Source: Deltaproteobacteria bacterium
Lineage (GTDB): Bacteria; Myxococcota_A; Polyangia; Polyangiales; Houyiibacteriaceae
Assembly: GCA_017644045.1 (NCBI GenBank)
Contig: JAEPMI010000006.1
Coordinates: 88,980 to 152,979, forward strand
Direction: 5' to 3'
Length of the DNA stretch: 64,000 bases
Shown: positions 10,758 to 20,987 of the stretch, piece after piece
Numbering within the stretch: the first letter of the stretch is position 1
Layout of the letters: every line of letters begins with the position of its first letter
Notes under the pieces: generated by a model
What the model saw: only the letters and a program-made list of their open reading frames with translations
Database searches by the model: none
Told to the model about the DNA's origin: nothing
Translations under genes and position numbers: made by a program

Positions 10758-11550
10758 GGCGGAAGTCGTAGCGCGGCGTCGCGGATGGGTCGAGGGAGCG
10801 TTCCTTGGGGGGCGGTGGCGCCCGGGTCGTGGTAAGCCCCTTCCCATCCTGGAGGCGTTCCAACCCGAGGTCCTCAAGACGTTGCCCATCTGGTTCGTGG
10901 CGACGCTGCTTTCCCTCACCCTCCACGAGGCGATGCATGCCCTGCTCGGGAAGCTGGGCGGGGACGACACGGCCGCCGACCAGGTGACCTTGGACCCGAC
11001 GCCGCACATCCGCCGCGAGCCCTTCGGGATGCTCGTCGTGCCCATTCTCTCGTTCATCGCGATGGGCGGCGGGTGGATGATCGGCTGGGCGTCGGCCCCC
11101 TACGACCCGCGCTGGGCAGCGGCGCACCCGAAGCGCTCGGCGATCATGGCACTCGGTGGCCCGCTCGGGAATCTGCTCATCGCGGGTGTGGCAGCGGGCG
11201 TGATCCACATCATGATTGCGACCGGGCAGTGGACGCAGGCGGTCACGGGTCTCGAGTCGCTGGTCGTGACCGCGGGCTCCGGGGACGCGACGGCCGTCAC
11301 CACCTTCGTGAGCATCCTCTTCTCGGTCAACGTGCTGCTCGGCGCGTTCAACCTTCTGCCCGTGCCGCCGCTCGATGGCCACGCGGTCGTGCCGCTCTTC
11401 CTCAACGACCGGCTGACCCACAAGTGGTTCGGCCTCTTCCAGGACCGCAGCGCTTCGCTGATCGGGATCGTGATCGCGTGGGTGATCTTCGGAAAGCTCG
11501 CCGGCCAGGTCTGGCTCTTGTCGGTACGAACGCTCTACTGGCTCTGGTGA
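10756..11550 (+). CDS. Membrane site-2-type (M50) metalloprotease
   Basis: A multi-pass protein of 264 residues if started at ATG 10756 (10744 is the other ATG in frame; no later start precedes the active site). HEAMH (57-61) in the first membrane helix supplies the zinc histidines and glutamate. LLPVPPLDG in a later helix supplies the third ligand, replacing the more usual NPDG. About five hydrophobic segments are visible. M50 enzymes cut membrane proteins within the bilayer, often to release anti-sigma factors. The first 35 residues are basic and poorly conserved in style. The start codon interlocks with that of the divergent HAD gene. Confidence 0.82.
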   Translation: MAEVVARRRGWVEGAFLGGRWRPGRGKPLPILEAFQPEVLKTLPIWFVATLLSLTLHEAMHALLGKLGGDDTAADQVTLDPTPHIRREPFGMLVVPILSFIAMGGGWMIGWASAPYDPRWAAAHPKRSAIMALGGPLGNLLIAGVAAGVIHIMIATGQWTQAVTGLESLVVTAGSGDATAVTTFVSILFSVNVLLGAFNLLPVPPLDGHAVVPLFLNDRLTHKWFGLFQDRSASLIGIVIAWVIFGKLAGQVWLLSVRTLYWLW

Positions 11551-11622
11551 GCGGTCGAGACTGACGGCCGCCGGCGGATTGGCGGGGCCCCGTCGGCGGA
11601 GAGTGGCGATCACGGAACGGAA

Positions 11623-11638
11623 TGGCTCGGCGGAGCCA
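11623..11638. repeat. Small palindrome upstream of the RAYT-like gene
   Basis: TGGCTC and GAGCCA are separated by GGCG, 27 nt upstream of the transposase start. Short palindromes like this are the usual targets of REP-associated transposases, but with one copy seen here the link is only suggestive. Confidence 0.35.
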
Positions 11639-11665
11639 GGCACGGGATTGGCAGAGGCGTGATGT

Positions 11666-12934
11666 GTGACCGCGCCGCGCATCGTCGTCCCTGGAGCGAC
11701 CTACGCGGTCACGCGGCGGTGCGTGTGCCGGAAGGCGTTCCTGGGGTGGTGGCACCCGGAGGTCGACGACATCTTCTTCTGGTGCCTCGTCATGGTCGCG
11801 GAGAAGTGCGGCGTCTACCTGCACCACGCCGTGCGGGTCGGGTCGCACTACCACCTGACCTTCACCATCACGCGCAAGAACCTCGGGGAGTTCCTGCGGC
11901 TGCTGCATCACCAGATGAGCTGCATGCTCAACACGCTGCTGGCGCGCGAACGCTACGATGCCCCGCACGAGCTCTTCGACGCGCGGGGCAGCCACGTGAT
12001 GCGGCTGATGGATGCCGAGGCGCAGCTCGGGCACATCGTGTACGAGCGGCTGAACCCGCCGGCGGCGGGGCTCTCGGACACCTGCGACGGCGTGCCGGGG
12101 CGGACGCTGGACCCGGGGCTGTGGAAGGGGGCCGGAGTGCGGCTGACGCGTCCCACGGTGTACACGGCGAGCAAGAAGCGGTCGCGGGTGCTGCGGGTCT
12201 CGCCGCCGCCGCTCCTGTATCGGGCGTTCGGTGGGGACCTGGATGGCTTGGTGCATCACATCGGCAAGCTCGAGCGGGACGGAGAGCAGGCGATTCGGGC
12301 CGCCCGGAAGCGGCCTGCGAAGACCGCGGCGGAGGTCCGGGGGATCCATCCGTGGGACGAGCCGATGACGCTGCGCGAGAGCGGCGGGGGCAGGGTGCCG
12401 AGCTTCAAGACCGGCAAGCGCGGGCTGGAAGGCAAGGACGCCGAGATTCGTGGGGCGCTGGAGGTGCGCGGGTTTCGGGAGGCCCATGCGAGCGCCAACG
12501 AGGAGTGGCGCGCAGGGAACCGCGACGTCGAGTACCCGTGTGGGACCTACGAGATGGGACGGTTCCATGGTGCGCGGGTGGCGGATGCGGCGTGGGACGC
12601 GTGGGTGAGCGCGCCGGGACCGACGCTCGACGAGGTAAAGGCCGAGCTCGCGCGGGACGATGTGGAGTGCGAGGGGGTGGACCCGGAGATGCTCGAGCGT
12701 GTGCGCGGCGCGGTCGTGCACGGTGCCGCCGAGATGGTGGACGAGAAGGCGGGGTGCGCGGGCGACGCCGCTCCGCGAGAGGATGTGGTCGAGCCGTCCA
12801 ACGAGCGCCCCGCGCCGGAGACGCACCACCGCTTCGCAAAGCTACGCCCTGGAGCCACCAGCGAGCAGCCTCGGAGGATCATCCGTCTCCGCGACAACCG
12901 GAGGCGACCGGGCAACGACCCACCTGGGCGCTGA
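11666..12934 (+). CDS. REP-associated tyrosine transposase-like protein (Y1/IS200 family)
   Basis: The first 150 residues match the Y1_Tnp/RAYT type: PGATYAVTRRC, a hydrophobic strand WCLVMVAEKCGV, the metal-binding HYH (61-63, in GSHYHLTF) and VYERLNPPAAGLS. Such proteins nick single-stranded palindromes and are usually domesticated single-copy genes. At 422 residues it is much longer than a typical RAYT (150-250). The extra C-terminal 250 residues are charged, without recognisable domain. The start is GTG 11666. No target-site duplications or paired insertion ends are visible, so I call it a resident gene. Degenerate repeats follow it downstream. Confidence 0.75.
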   Translation: MTAPRIVVPGATYAVTRRCVCRKAFLGWWHPEVDDIFFWCLVMVAEKCGVYLHHAVRVGSHYHLTFTITRKNLGEFLRLLHHQMSCMLNTLLARERYDAPHELFDARGSHVMRLMDAEAQLGHIVYERLNPPAAGLSDTCDGVPGRTLDPGLWKGAGVRLTRPTVYTASKKRSRVLRVSPPPLLYRAFGGDLDGLVHHIGKLERDGEQAIRAARKRPAKTAAEVRGIHPWDEPMTLRESGGGRVPSFKTGKRGLEGKDAEIRGALEVRGFREAHASANEEWRAGNRDVEYPCGTYEMGRFHGARVADAAWDAWVSAPGPTLDEVKAELARDDVECEGVDPEMLERVRGAVVHGAAEMVDEKAGCAGDAAPREDVVEPSNERPAPETHHRFAKLRPGATSEQPRRIIRLRDNRRRPGNDPPGR

Positions 12935-12961
12935 CATTGGTCCGCTCGAGGGACCTGCAAG

Positions 12962-12986
12962 CGCAGTCCGCCGCTGGTGGACTGCG
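12962..12986. terminator. Stem-loop after the RAYT-like gene
   Basis: CGCAGTCC and GGACTGCG pair around a 9-nt loop, 27 nt after the stop. No T-tract follows. It may be a terminator or another REP-like palindrome. Confidence 0.35.
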
Positions 12987-13110
12987 TCTCGTCGTTGGCG
13001 TGGGATCAAGGGATTCCGGAGCTGGCGCCCAGTTGCCGTCAGAATGGAACGGGCCGATCTCGGAGGTCTACCGGCCTCACCGCTAGCGCACAGCATTGGC
13101 CGGCACCCCG

Positions 13111-13248
13111 GCTCCTGACCCACTTCCACCCCGGCTTACCTCGGACCCACTTCCACCCCGCACCCCAGCTTACCTCGGACCCACTTCCCACCCCTGACCT
13201 CGGACCCACTTCCCTGGGAGGCCCCCTACTCTTCGGAGACTCACTTCC
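13111..13248. repeat. Degenerate tandem repeat ACCTCGGACCCACTTCC
   Basis: About five imperfect copies of ACCTCGGACCCACTTCC end near 13127, 13154, 13188, 13213 and 13248, with irregular 25-36 bp spacing and C-rich filler. The interval 12935-13310 holds this array and the preceding stem-loop and no convincing gene. It lies between the RAYT-like gene and the convergent thioredoxin-fold lipoprotein gene. Confidence 0.8.
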
Positions 13249-13310
13249 CTACCTCGGGAGAACTCTCATCAGGAACGACTCTCAGAACCGACGTCCGACG
13301 CGGATCTGCC

Positions 13311-13970
13311 TCACTCGAGGACGGCGCTGATCTGGTCGTCCACCTGCGCGGAGTCGTAGCGCCCCTTCCACTCGATCCGCACCCCCGGTGAGAAGACCAC
13401 GTCGACTGCGTTCGATGCCACGTCGAGCCCCTCCTGGAGCGCGCCGGTGGGGTCGTAGAGCACCGGCATGGTGAGGCCGTAGCGCTCCTTCACCTCGGCG
13501 CAGAGCTCGGCGGTCGGCGCGTCGTAGCTGGCATCAGCGCTGACCACGACGAGCGCCTGGAGACCCTGGTCGCGGTGGGCCTGCCAGATGTTCTCCACGT
13601 CGTCCCGAGCGAAAGAGCGACAGGGCGGGCACCACTCGGCGTACTCGAAGACCCAGCCGACCTCGGCCTCGCAGAGCGTCTCGTGCAGGCTCACCGGGTT
13701 GTCGTCGCAATCGAGGAGCATCACGTCCGGCGCGATGTCTCCGGCAGCCGTCCCGAAGGGACCCGTCGGAGGGCAGCCGCCTCCGGCGACCCCGGCGTCC
13801 ACCCCGTCCACCAGGCCTGCATCATCCCCATTCACGGGCCCCGCATCCGCCCCGGCTCCACCGTCGACACCGAGCGACCCACCGTCGACACCCGACCGAT
13901 CCGATGAGGGCTCCTCCGTGCATCCGAGCACGAAGGCGAGCGAGACGAAGGCAAGCAGACGGGGTTCCAT
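13311..13970 (-). CDS. Thioredoxin-fold (TlpA/redoxin-like) lipoprotein
   Basis: A 219-residue lipoprotein starting at ATG 13970 (MEPRLLAF); the earlier ATG at 13991 adds seven residues ahead of the signal peptide. The lipobox is FVLGC (Cys17), followed by an Asp/Gly/Ala-rich linker to about 65. The thioredoxin-like domain has the active site WCPPC (cysteines 114 and 117) and the cis-Pro region LTMPVLYDPTG. It should act as a thiol-disulfide oxidoreductase outside the inner membrane; whether it reduces or oxidises cannot be told. The DsbD at 54315 could supply electrons. Confidence 0.88.
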   Translation of the reverse strand: MEPRLLAFVSLAFVLGCTEEPSSDRSGVDGGSLGVDGGAGADAGPVNGDDAGLVDGVDAGVAGGGCPPTGPFGTAAGDIAPDVMLLDCDDNPVSLHETLCEAEVGWVFEYAEWCPPCRSFARDDVENIWQAHRDQGLQALVVVSADASYDAPTAELCAEVKERYGLTMPVLYDPTGALQEGLDVASNAVDVVFSPGVRIEWKGRYDSAQVDDQISAVLE

Positions 13971-14034
13971 GGGCGCGCCTACGAACATCACGACCGAGCG
14001 TTACCCCATCCACCTGGCTTTTTGTGCGCGGGAC

Positions 14035-15903
14035 CTAGCGAAGGTCCCAGAAGACGCGGGCGTCTTCATCGGGGTCGACGTTCACCGTGCGCTGGTGCTC
14101 GTTGCCGTCGCGGTCGACCAGCCGGACTCGAACCGAGCCGGCGTTCACCACGGCCCGACCGATCGGGGTGGTGCCGAGGAGCTCGCCGCCCACGTAGACC
14201 TTCGACCAGGGGCGTGTGTTCACCGAGAGCGTGCCTCGACCCGCAGGCGCGGCCGCCATCGTCGCCTGCTCCATGGGCGAGACGCCTGCACGTCGGCGGC
14301 CGCGACGGGACGCACCGACCTCGCGGAGCCGCGGCTCGACCGACGCCTGTTCGCCAGCGACCACGGTCACGTCGGAGGCGTAGGTCTCACGACCGTCGAG
14401 CGTGACCACGATCGAGTACGTGCCGGGCTGTAGGTCGCCCGCCATGAGCGGAGTGGTCCCAGGCAGCTCGTCACCATCGAGGACGACGGTGGCGCCGGGC
14501 GGCTCCGTCGAGACGCGCAGCGAGCCGAGCGTCTCGGGCTCGACCGCCGGAAGCACCTCGGTGGGCGCAGGCGCCTCCGTAGGGGCAGTCTCCGTCGGGG
14601 CGGTCGGCGGCGCCGCGTTGGCGGCGGCCGGAACGTTCGCCGCCACTTGCTGCGGTGGCGCGCCCTGACTCTTCCACCAGAGGAAGCCGCCAACGCCGGC
14701 GCCGAGGAAGAGCAACACGATCAGCGCCGCGACGAGCGGCATCTTCGACTTCGGCGGCGCGGGCGGGAGCGACGACTGCCGAGAGGTCGGTGCCTCGAGG
14801 GGCGCGACGTCGATGATCCGCGGCGTCAGCGAGATGCGCTGCGACGCCTCGCGCTGGGCGAGCTTCGCCTTCTCACGAATCTCGGCGGGGACCGGGATGT
14901 CGGCGAAGCTGGCACCGAAGGGCTTCGAGTCGACCATGGGGCCGCGGCCGACCTCGTCCTCGAAGAGCTCTTCGAGGAAGTCTGCGAGGCGCGTCTGCGG
15001 GACGACCTCGCCCTGCTCCATGAGCCATCGCTCGAGCGCGATCTGCATCTCGCCAGCGCTCTGGTAGCGGTCGGCCGGATCCTTCGCGAGCGCCTTGCGC
15101 ACCACGGCGTCGAGGGACTCGGGCAGCTCCGGGCGGAACTCGAGGATCGAGGGCACCGCGTCCTCGATCACGGCGCGCATCGTCTCGTACTGAGTCTTGC
15201 GGTGGTAGAGCGGTCGGCCGGTCAGCGACTCGTGCAGACACACGCCGAGCGCGAAGACGTCGGCGCGTCCATCGATGGCTTCACCGAGGCACTGCTGCGG
15301 CGACATGTACGCGAACTTGCCTTTGACCTGCCCATCCTTGGTCAGCGACTCGTCATCCGCCTTCGCGATGCCGAAATCGAGGAGCTTCACCGCTCCGTCG
15401 TAGCTGATCATGATGTTCTGCGGGCTGACGTCGCGGTGGACGATGCCGAGCGGCTCACCGTCGTCGCCACGCGCACGATGCGCGTAGTCGAGCGCCTCGG
15501 CGGTGGTGGCAGCGATCTTCACTGCGAGCTCCGCGGGCACACCGTTCGACTTACGCGCGCGACGGATGATCTTGCCGAGCGGGACACCGTCGACCCACTC
15601 CATCGCCAGGAAGTAGCTCCCCTGCTCTTCGCCGAACTCGTAGATGTGCACGATCGCCGGGTGGCGAAGGCGCATCGCGAGACGCGCCTCGTTGAAGAAC
15701 ATCTCCACGAAGGCCGGGTCGTCGGCGACGTGGGGCAGCACCCGCTTGATCACGAGGGTGCGGTGACCGGCGCCCTGGACCATCTCCGGCTCACGGGCGA
15801 GATAGATCTCCGCCATGCCCCCGACGGCCAACCGCCCCAGCAGCTCGTACCGTGAAAAGGCACAGATTGCCGGGAGGTTTCGGACGATGCTCGGCTCGGC
15901 CAC
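14035..15903 (-). CDS. Membrane Ser/Thr protein kinase with PEGA domains (second copy)
   Basis: 622 residues if started at GTG 15903; the frame stays open upstream to 16023 but would overlap the divergent gene. The kinase domain is about 18-285 with GRLAVGGMAEIY, Lys53 (VIK), HRDVSPQN and DFGIAK. A linker and one membrane helix (LVAALIVLLFLGAG) follow, then an Ala/Pro/Thr-rich spacer and two PEGA modules. The last PEGA contains LSVNTRPWSKVYVGG, closely like the last PEGA of the kinase at 3392. A TATATT -10-like box (15913-15918) lies only 10 nt ahead of the GTG. The divergent neighbour at 16022 is a TPR/Ig-like anchored protein, repeating the pairing seen at 3.4-6.3 kb. Confidence 0.92.
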   Translation of the reverse strand: MAEPSIVRNLPAICAFSRYELLGRLAVGGMAEIYLAREPEMVQGAGHRTLVIKRVLPHVADDPAFVEMFFNEARLAMRLRHPAIVHIYEFGEEQGSYFLAMEWVDGVPLGKIIRRARKSNGVPAELAVKIAATTAEALDYAHRARGDDGEPLGIVHRDVSPQNIMISYDGAVKLLDFGIAKADDESLTKDGQVKGKFAYMSPQQCLGEAIDGRADVFALGVCLHESLTGRPLYHRKTQYETMRAVIEDAVPSILEFRPELPESLDAVVRKALAKDPADRYQSAGEMQIALERWLMEQGEVVPQTRLADFLEELFEDEVGRGPMVDSKPFGASFADIPVPAEIREKAKLAQREASQRISLTPRIIDVAPLEAPTSRQSSLPPAPPKSKMPLVAALIVLLFLGAGVGGFLWWKSQGAPPQQVAANVPAAANAAPPTAPTETAPTEAPAPTEVLPAVEPETLGSLRVSTEPPGATVVLDGDELPGTTPLMAGDLQPGTYSIVVTLDGRETYASDVTVVAGEQASVEPRLREVGASRRGRRRAGVSPMEQATMAAAPAGRGTLSVNTRPWSKVYVGGELLGTTPIGRAVVNAGSVRVRLVDRDGNEHQRTVNVDPDEDARVFWDLR

Positions 15904-16021
15904 GTTCCAGCAAATATAGCCGGATGTGCTCTCGGCGCGAGCCGCGAGGTGGTGACAAAATCCGCCAAGGCCCCCGGCGTCGGGCACCGGAACCCCCGAA
16001 GTCGTGCTACGACGGAGCCTC

Positions 16022-16903
16022 ATGCGCCTTCACGCCCTCCTGCTCTGCGCCTCGCTGGGCGCGTTCGCACCGTCGATCGCCGCGGCTCAAGCGAACCCGC
16101 AGGTGGTGCTCGCGCAGATCCGCGAGCACATCCTCTACGCCCGCTACGACGAGGCGGTCGCCGAGGCCCACGCCCTGCTCGAGCGCGAGGATCTCGACGC
16201 CGCGCAGCGGAACGAGGGCCTCGAGGTCCTGGCGACCGCCCACCTGGCGAACCGCGACATGGACCAAGCGAACCCCATTCTCCGTCGCCTCTACGCACGC
16301 GACCCGCGACACCGGGTCGCCGACGCCGACGCGAGCCCGATGGTCCAGGGCGCCTTCCAGCGCGCCCGAGAGAACGCGCCCGCGCAGATCGACGTCCGCC
16401 TGAGCCACGAGCCCCCGGTGCTCGACCGCCGCGAGTCGCCCCGGATCGAAGTCAGCGTCGCCGAGGGTGACGATGCGGTCGAAGAAATCCACCTGCACTA
16501 CCGAACCGGCGAAGCGCCACGCTTCGCCCGCCTGGTGCTGACCGTCGAAGGCGGCGTCGGTCATGGGCGGATCCCCCTGGTGGGCCCGACCAACCAGGCC
16601 CAGCAGATCGAATACTTCATCACCGCGCACGCCCCCTCCGGCTACCAGCTGGCCGGCGTCGGCTCGGAGGGTCGTCCCCTCGAGCTCACCGCGCCCGCCG
16701 GCCCCGTCGGCGGCACCGGCGACCCCGATCCGCTCGGCGAGGGGCCCGGCGACGGCGAGGTCGAGGAAGGTGGCTCGCTCTGGTGGGTCGGTCTCCTCGT
16801 CGGCATCGTCGTGGTCGGTGGAGCGCTCGGTGCCTACTTCGCGCTCCGCCCGCAGGCCCCGGAGGGCTCGCTCGGCCAGGTCGGCCTCGAGCTGCGTCAT
16901 TGA
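16022..16903 (+). CDS. Secreted TPR/Ig-like protein with C-terminal anchor (second copy)
   Basis: 293 residues from ATG 16022, with GGAG 5-8 nt upstream; the ATG at 16004 has no such site. Signal peptide 1-23 (ending AAAQ), TPR-like helices (about 28-115), a beta-rich domain (about 120-225) with EEIHLHYRTGEAPRFARLVL, a Gly/Glu spacer, one membrane helix (about 252-275) and a tail ending GSLGQVGLELRH. Architecture and tail match the gene at 5434; the N-terminal half also recalls the gene at 42343. It is divergent from the PEGA kinase, with 118 bp between starts. A joint envelope function is inferred from the repeated pairing. Confidence 0.78.
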   Translation: MRLHALLLCASLGAFAPSIAAAQANPQVVLAQIREHILYARYDEAVAEAHALLEREDLDAAQRNEGLEVLATAHLANRDMDQANPILRRLYARDPRHRVADADASPMVQGAFQRARENAPAQIDVRLSHEPPVLDRRESPRIEVSVAEGDDAVEEIHLHYRTGEAPRFARLVLTVEGGVGHGRIPLVGPTNQAQQIEYFITAHAPSGYQLAGVGSEGRPLELTAPAGPVGGTGDPDPLGEGPGDGEVEEGGSLWWVGLLVGIVVVGGALGAYFALRPQAPEGSLGQVGLELRH

Positions 16904-16905
16904 CG

Positions 16906-16934
16906 GAGCCCGGCACCCACGTTCCAATGGGTGC
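16906..16934 (+). promoter_or_regulatory. Hairpin between Shine-Dalgarno and start codon
   Basis: A GGAG at 16906-16909 is the only Shine-Dalgarno-like sequence before ATG 16935, but it is 25 nt away. GCACCCA (16913-16919) and TGGGTGC (16928-16934) can pair around an 8-nt loop directly before the ATG. Folding the hairpin out would bring GGAG to within a few nt of the start. Confidence 0.4.
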
Positions 16935-17792
16935 ATGACGCGGCTCCCCTCCCTCCTCCTCGCGCTCGCCCTCTTCGCGCCGGCGGCTCTGCCCTCCGCG
17001 GCATCCGCCGACGAGGCCGACGATCACTACCGTGCGGCGCTGACGCACAAGCGGGCGGGCCGGCTCCGCGAGGCACTCGCCGAGGCCCGCGCCGCGATCC
17101 GCGCGCGACCGACACACGCGTCCGCCCATTTCACGGCGGGTAGCCTGTGGCGCCAGCTCGACAACCTCGAGGGCGCGTTGGCGTGCTTCCGCCAGTCGGC
17201 GCGACTGCGCCCACAGCACGCGGAGTCGCACGGGATGGTGGGCTCCGTCCTGATCCGCCTGCGCCGCTACGAGGAAGCCATCGAGCCGCTGCGGAAGGCT
17301 GCGGAGCTCGACCCGGACACCGCTCACCACTGGTCGAACCTCGGCCTGGTCTACCGACAGCTCCGTCGCAACGACGAGGCCATCCAGGCGTACGAGGCCG
17401 GCCTCCGACGCCACCAGGAAGACGTGGGGCTGCTCAACAACCTCGCCGTCGCCTACCGTCGCGCGCGCCGCAACGAAGAAGCGATCATCCTCCTGCAGCA
17501 GGCCATCGAGCACCACGACGCCGATTCGAACGCCGACATCCACTTCAACCTCGCGGTCGTGATGCGCGCGTCGGAGCGCTGCGAGGACGCCCTACCCCAC
17601 TACCGGCGAGCCATCGACCTCGGGCGCGAGGACTCGGGTGTCTTCCACGACCTCGCCATCTGCTACGAGCAGGTCGGCGAGTACGACGCCGCCATCCGCA
17701 CCTACGAACGCTACATCGAGAAGGTGGAGGGGCGAGACGCCGCGGCCGCTCAGCGAGCCCGCGAGACCATCGAGCGCCTTCGTCGGCGCTGA
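16935..17792 (+). CDS. Exported TPR-repeat protein
   Basis: 285 residues with a signal peptide (1-26, ending AASA) and then about seven TPR units across the whole chain, for example ALAEARAAIRARPTHASAHF, EEAIEPLRKAAELDPDTAHH and YDAAIRTYERYIE. TPR solenoids bind peptides or scaffold complexes, so this is probably a periplasmic adaptor. It begins 31 nt after the TPR/Ig-like gene and is likely cotranscribed with it. A hairpin sits between the apparent ribosome site and the start. Confidence 0.85.
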   Translation: MTRLPSLLLALALFAPAALPSAASADEADDHYRAALTHKRAGRLREALAEARAAIRARPTHASAHFTAGSLWRQLDNLEGALACFRQSARLRPQHAESHGMVGSVLIRLRRYEEAIEPLRKAAELDPDTAHHWSNLGLVYRQLRRNDEAIQAYEAGLRRHQEDVGLLNNLAVAYRRARRNEEAIILLQQAIEHHDADSNADIHFNLAVVMRASERCEDALPHYRRAIDLGREDSGVFHDLAICYEQVGEYDAAIRTYERYIEKVEGRDAAAAQRARETIERLRRR

Positions 17793-17810
17793 CCGGCTCG
17801 CGGAGTCCGC

Positions 17811-18644
17811 TCAGGCGCTCGGAGCGTCGGCGCTGGCGCTCTCGGCCGCGTCGGCCGGAGCATCGGACGTGGGAGCCTCGTCCTCGGAAGCCTCGGGCGC
17901 GCTCGCCTTCGGCGCGTTCGGCGCCTCGGGCACGAACGCCTCGTGAACGAGGAACGCGCGGCACTGCGGGCACTCGTGGAATTCCTCCCCACGCTGCACC
18001 TCGATGAAGAGCTGCGCGGGGAGCGCCATGCGGCACGAGTAGCAGGTGCCCGCAGCGTCGATGAAGGAGACCGCCTGGTAGCGGCTCTGCTTCGTGCGGA
18101 GCTTCTCGTAGCGCTTGAAGACTCGCTTCGGGACGTCCTTCGCGACCTCGTCACGACCGGCGAGGACCTTGTCGCGCTCGGCACGCACGACCTCGAGGCG
18201 AGCGGTGGCTTCCGCCTCTTCCTCGTCGAGCATCTTCTTGGCTTCCTGGAACTGGCTCTCACGCTCGCCGAGCGAGCCGGACTTCTGCTCCAGGGTCTCT
18301 TCGATGGAGAGGATCTCTTCCTCTCGCTCCTTGATTGCGCGACGGGTCACCTCGACCTCGCGCTCGGCCATGTCGGCCTCGCGGAGGGTGCGCGCCTTGG
18401 AGAGCTTCGTCTTGGCGGCGCCGAGCCAGTCGACCTTCGCCTGCAGCTCCTTCTGTCGCTCGTCTCGCAGCGCCGTCGCCTCGTCGATCTGAGCGCGCTC
18501 TGCGGCGAGCAGGCTCTCGAGGGTCTGGACGTCACCACGCATGGCTTCGATCTTCGCCGGGAGGTCGCGGAGCTCGGCGTCGTGATCGCTCGCCGCTCCG
18601 TCCATCATCGCCAGCTTGGCCAACGCCCTCAACTCGTCGTGCAT
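17811..18644 (-). CDS. Coiled-coil C4-type zinc-ribbon protein (CT398/DUF164-like)
   Basis: 277 residues from ATG 18644; the frame is open further upstream but enters the tRNA terminator. Residues 5-175 form a long antiparallel coiled coil rich in Glu, Lys and Arg, followed by a zinc ribbon with CYSC and CPQC pairs (about 205-240), then an acidic Ala/Pro/Ser tail. This is the bacterial helical-hairpin plus zf-RING_7 family, for which nucleic acid or secretion roles have been suggested. It has its own upstream space, since a strong terminator separates it from rpoD-tRNA. Confidence 0.85.
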   Translation of the reverse strand: MHDELRALAKLAMMDGAASDHDAELRDLPAKIEAMRGDVQTLESLLAAERAQIDEATALRDERQKELQAKVDWLGAAKTKLSKARTLREADMAEREVEVTRRAIKEREEEILSIEETLEQKSGSLGERESQFQEAKKMLDEEEAEATARLEVVRAERDKVLAGRDEVAKDVPKRVFKRYEKLRTKQSRYQAVSFIDAAGTCYSCRMALPAQLFIEVQRGEEFHECPQCRAFLVHEAFVPEAPNAPKASAPEASEDEAPTSDAPADAAESASADAPSA

Positions 18645-18782
18645 CCGAAATAAGCCTCCGCGCCGGACATCCGCGCGCGTGGTGCGCGCCTTCCGACTGG
18701 TGGCGCTGCGCTTACCGTGAATGGCCGTTTGACGCAAGCGCACATCGCCCCTCTGGGGCACCCGGTGCGACGCGTTGGGCCC

Positions 18783-18822
18783 GAAAAAACCGTGGCCCCG
18801 AGGGCAAACCCTCGGGGCCACG
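18783..18822 (-). terminator. Rho-independent terminator after the tRNA
   Basis: A perfect 14-bp stem (CGTGGCCCCGAGGG with its complement, 4-nt loop) is followed on the minus strand by GTTTTTTC. It ends the dnaG-rpoD-tRNA transcript 10 nt beyond the tRNA. Confidence 0.92.
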
Positions 18823-18831
18823 AAAAGGCTG

Positions 18832-18905
18832 TAGGCCCACCAGGACTCGAACCTGGAACGAACCCGTTATGAGCGGGCGGCTCTAACCAATTGAGCTATG
18901 GGCCC
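18832..18905 (-). tRNA. tRNA with CAT anticodon, probably tRNA-Ile2 (or Met)
   Basis: A 74-nt cloverleaf reads from 18905 leftward: acceptor GGGCCCA/TGGGCCT (one G-U pair), D arm GCTC...GAGC, anticodon loop CTCATAA, T arm CCAGG-TTCGAGT-CCTGG, discriminator A. The CAT anticodon fits elongator Met or the Ile2 tRNA whose C34 is changed to lysidine. The GGGCCC acceptor resembles isoleucine tRNAs, so I favour Ile2. CCA is not encoded. It starts 5 nt after the rpoD stop, so it is probably cut from the rpoD message. Confidence 0.93.
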
Positions 18906-18910
18906 GTGAC

Positions 18911-20971
<2,061 letters not shown>

Positions 20972-20987
20972 TCTCACCTCTCGAGCC

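Noticed and set aside
11623-12986. Complete insertion sequence
   Set aside because: No matching terminal inverted repeats or target duplications flank the RAYT-like gene; the two palindromes differ.
11659-13086. Alternative frame overlapping the RAYT-like gene
   Set aside because: Arg/Ala/Gly-rich without motifs, while the other frame carries the Y1 transposase signature including HYH.
13111-13248. CRISPR-like array
   Set aside because: Repeats are short, imperfect, irregularly spaced, spacers are C-rich fragments of the repeat, and no cas genes are near.
15913-15918. Full promoter for the second PEGA kinase
   Set aside because: Only a TATATT box is seen; no -35 match at 16-18 nt spacing, so I did not list it as a promoter.
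18832-18905. Initiator tRNA-fMet
   Set aside because: The anticodon is CAT but the acceptor starts with a G-U pair and the anticodon stem lacks the three G-C pairs of initiator tRNA.
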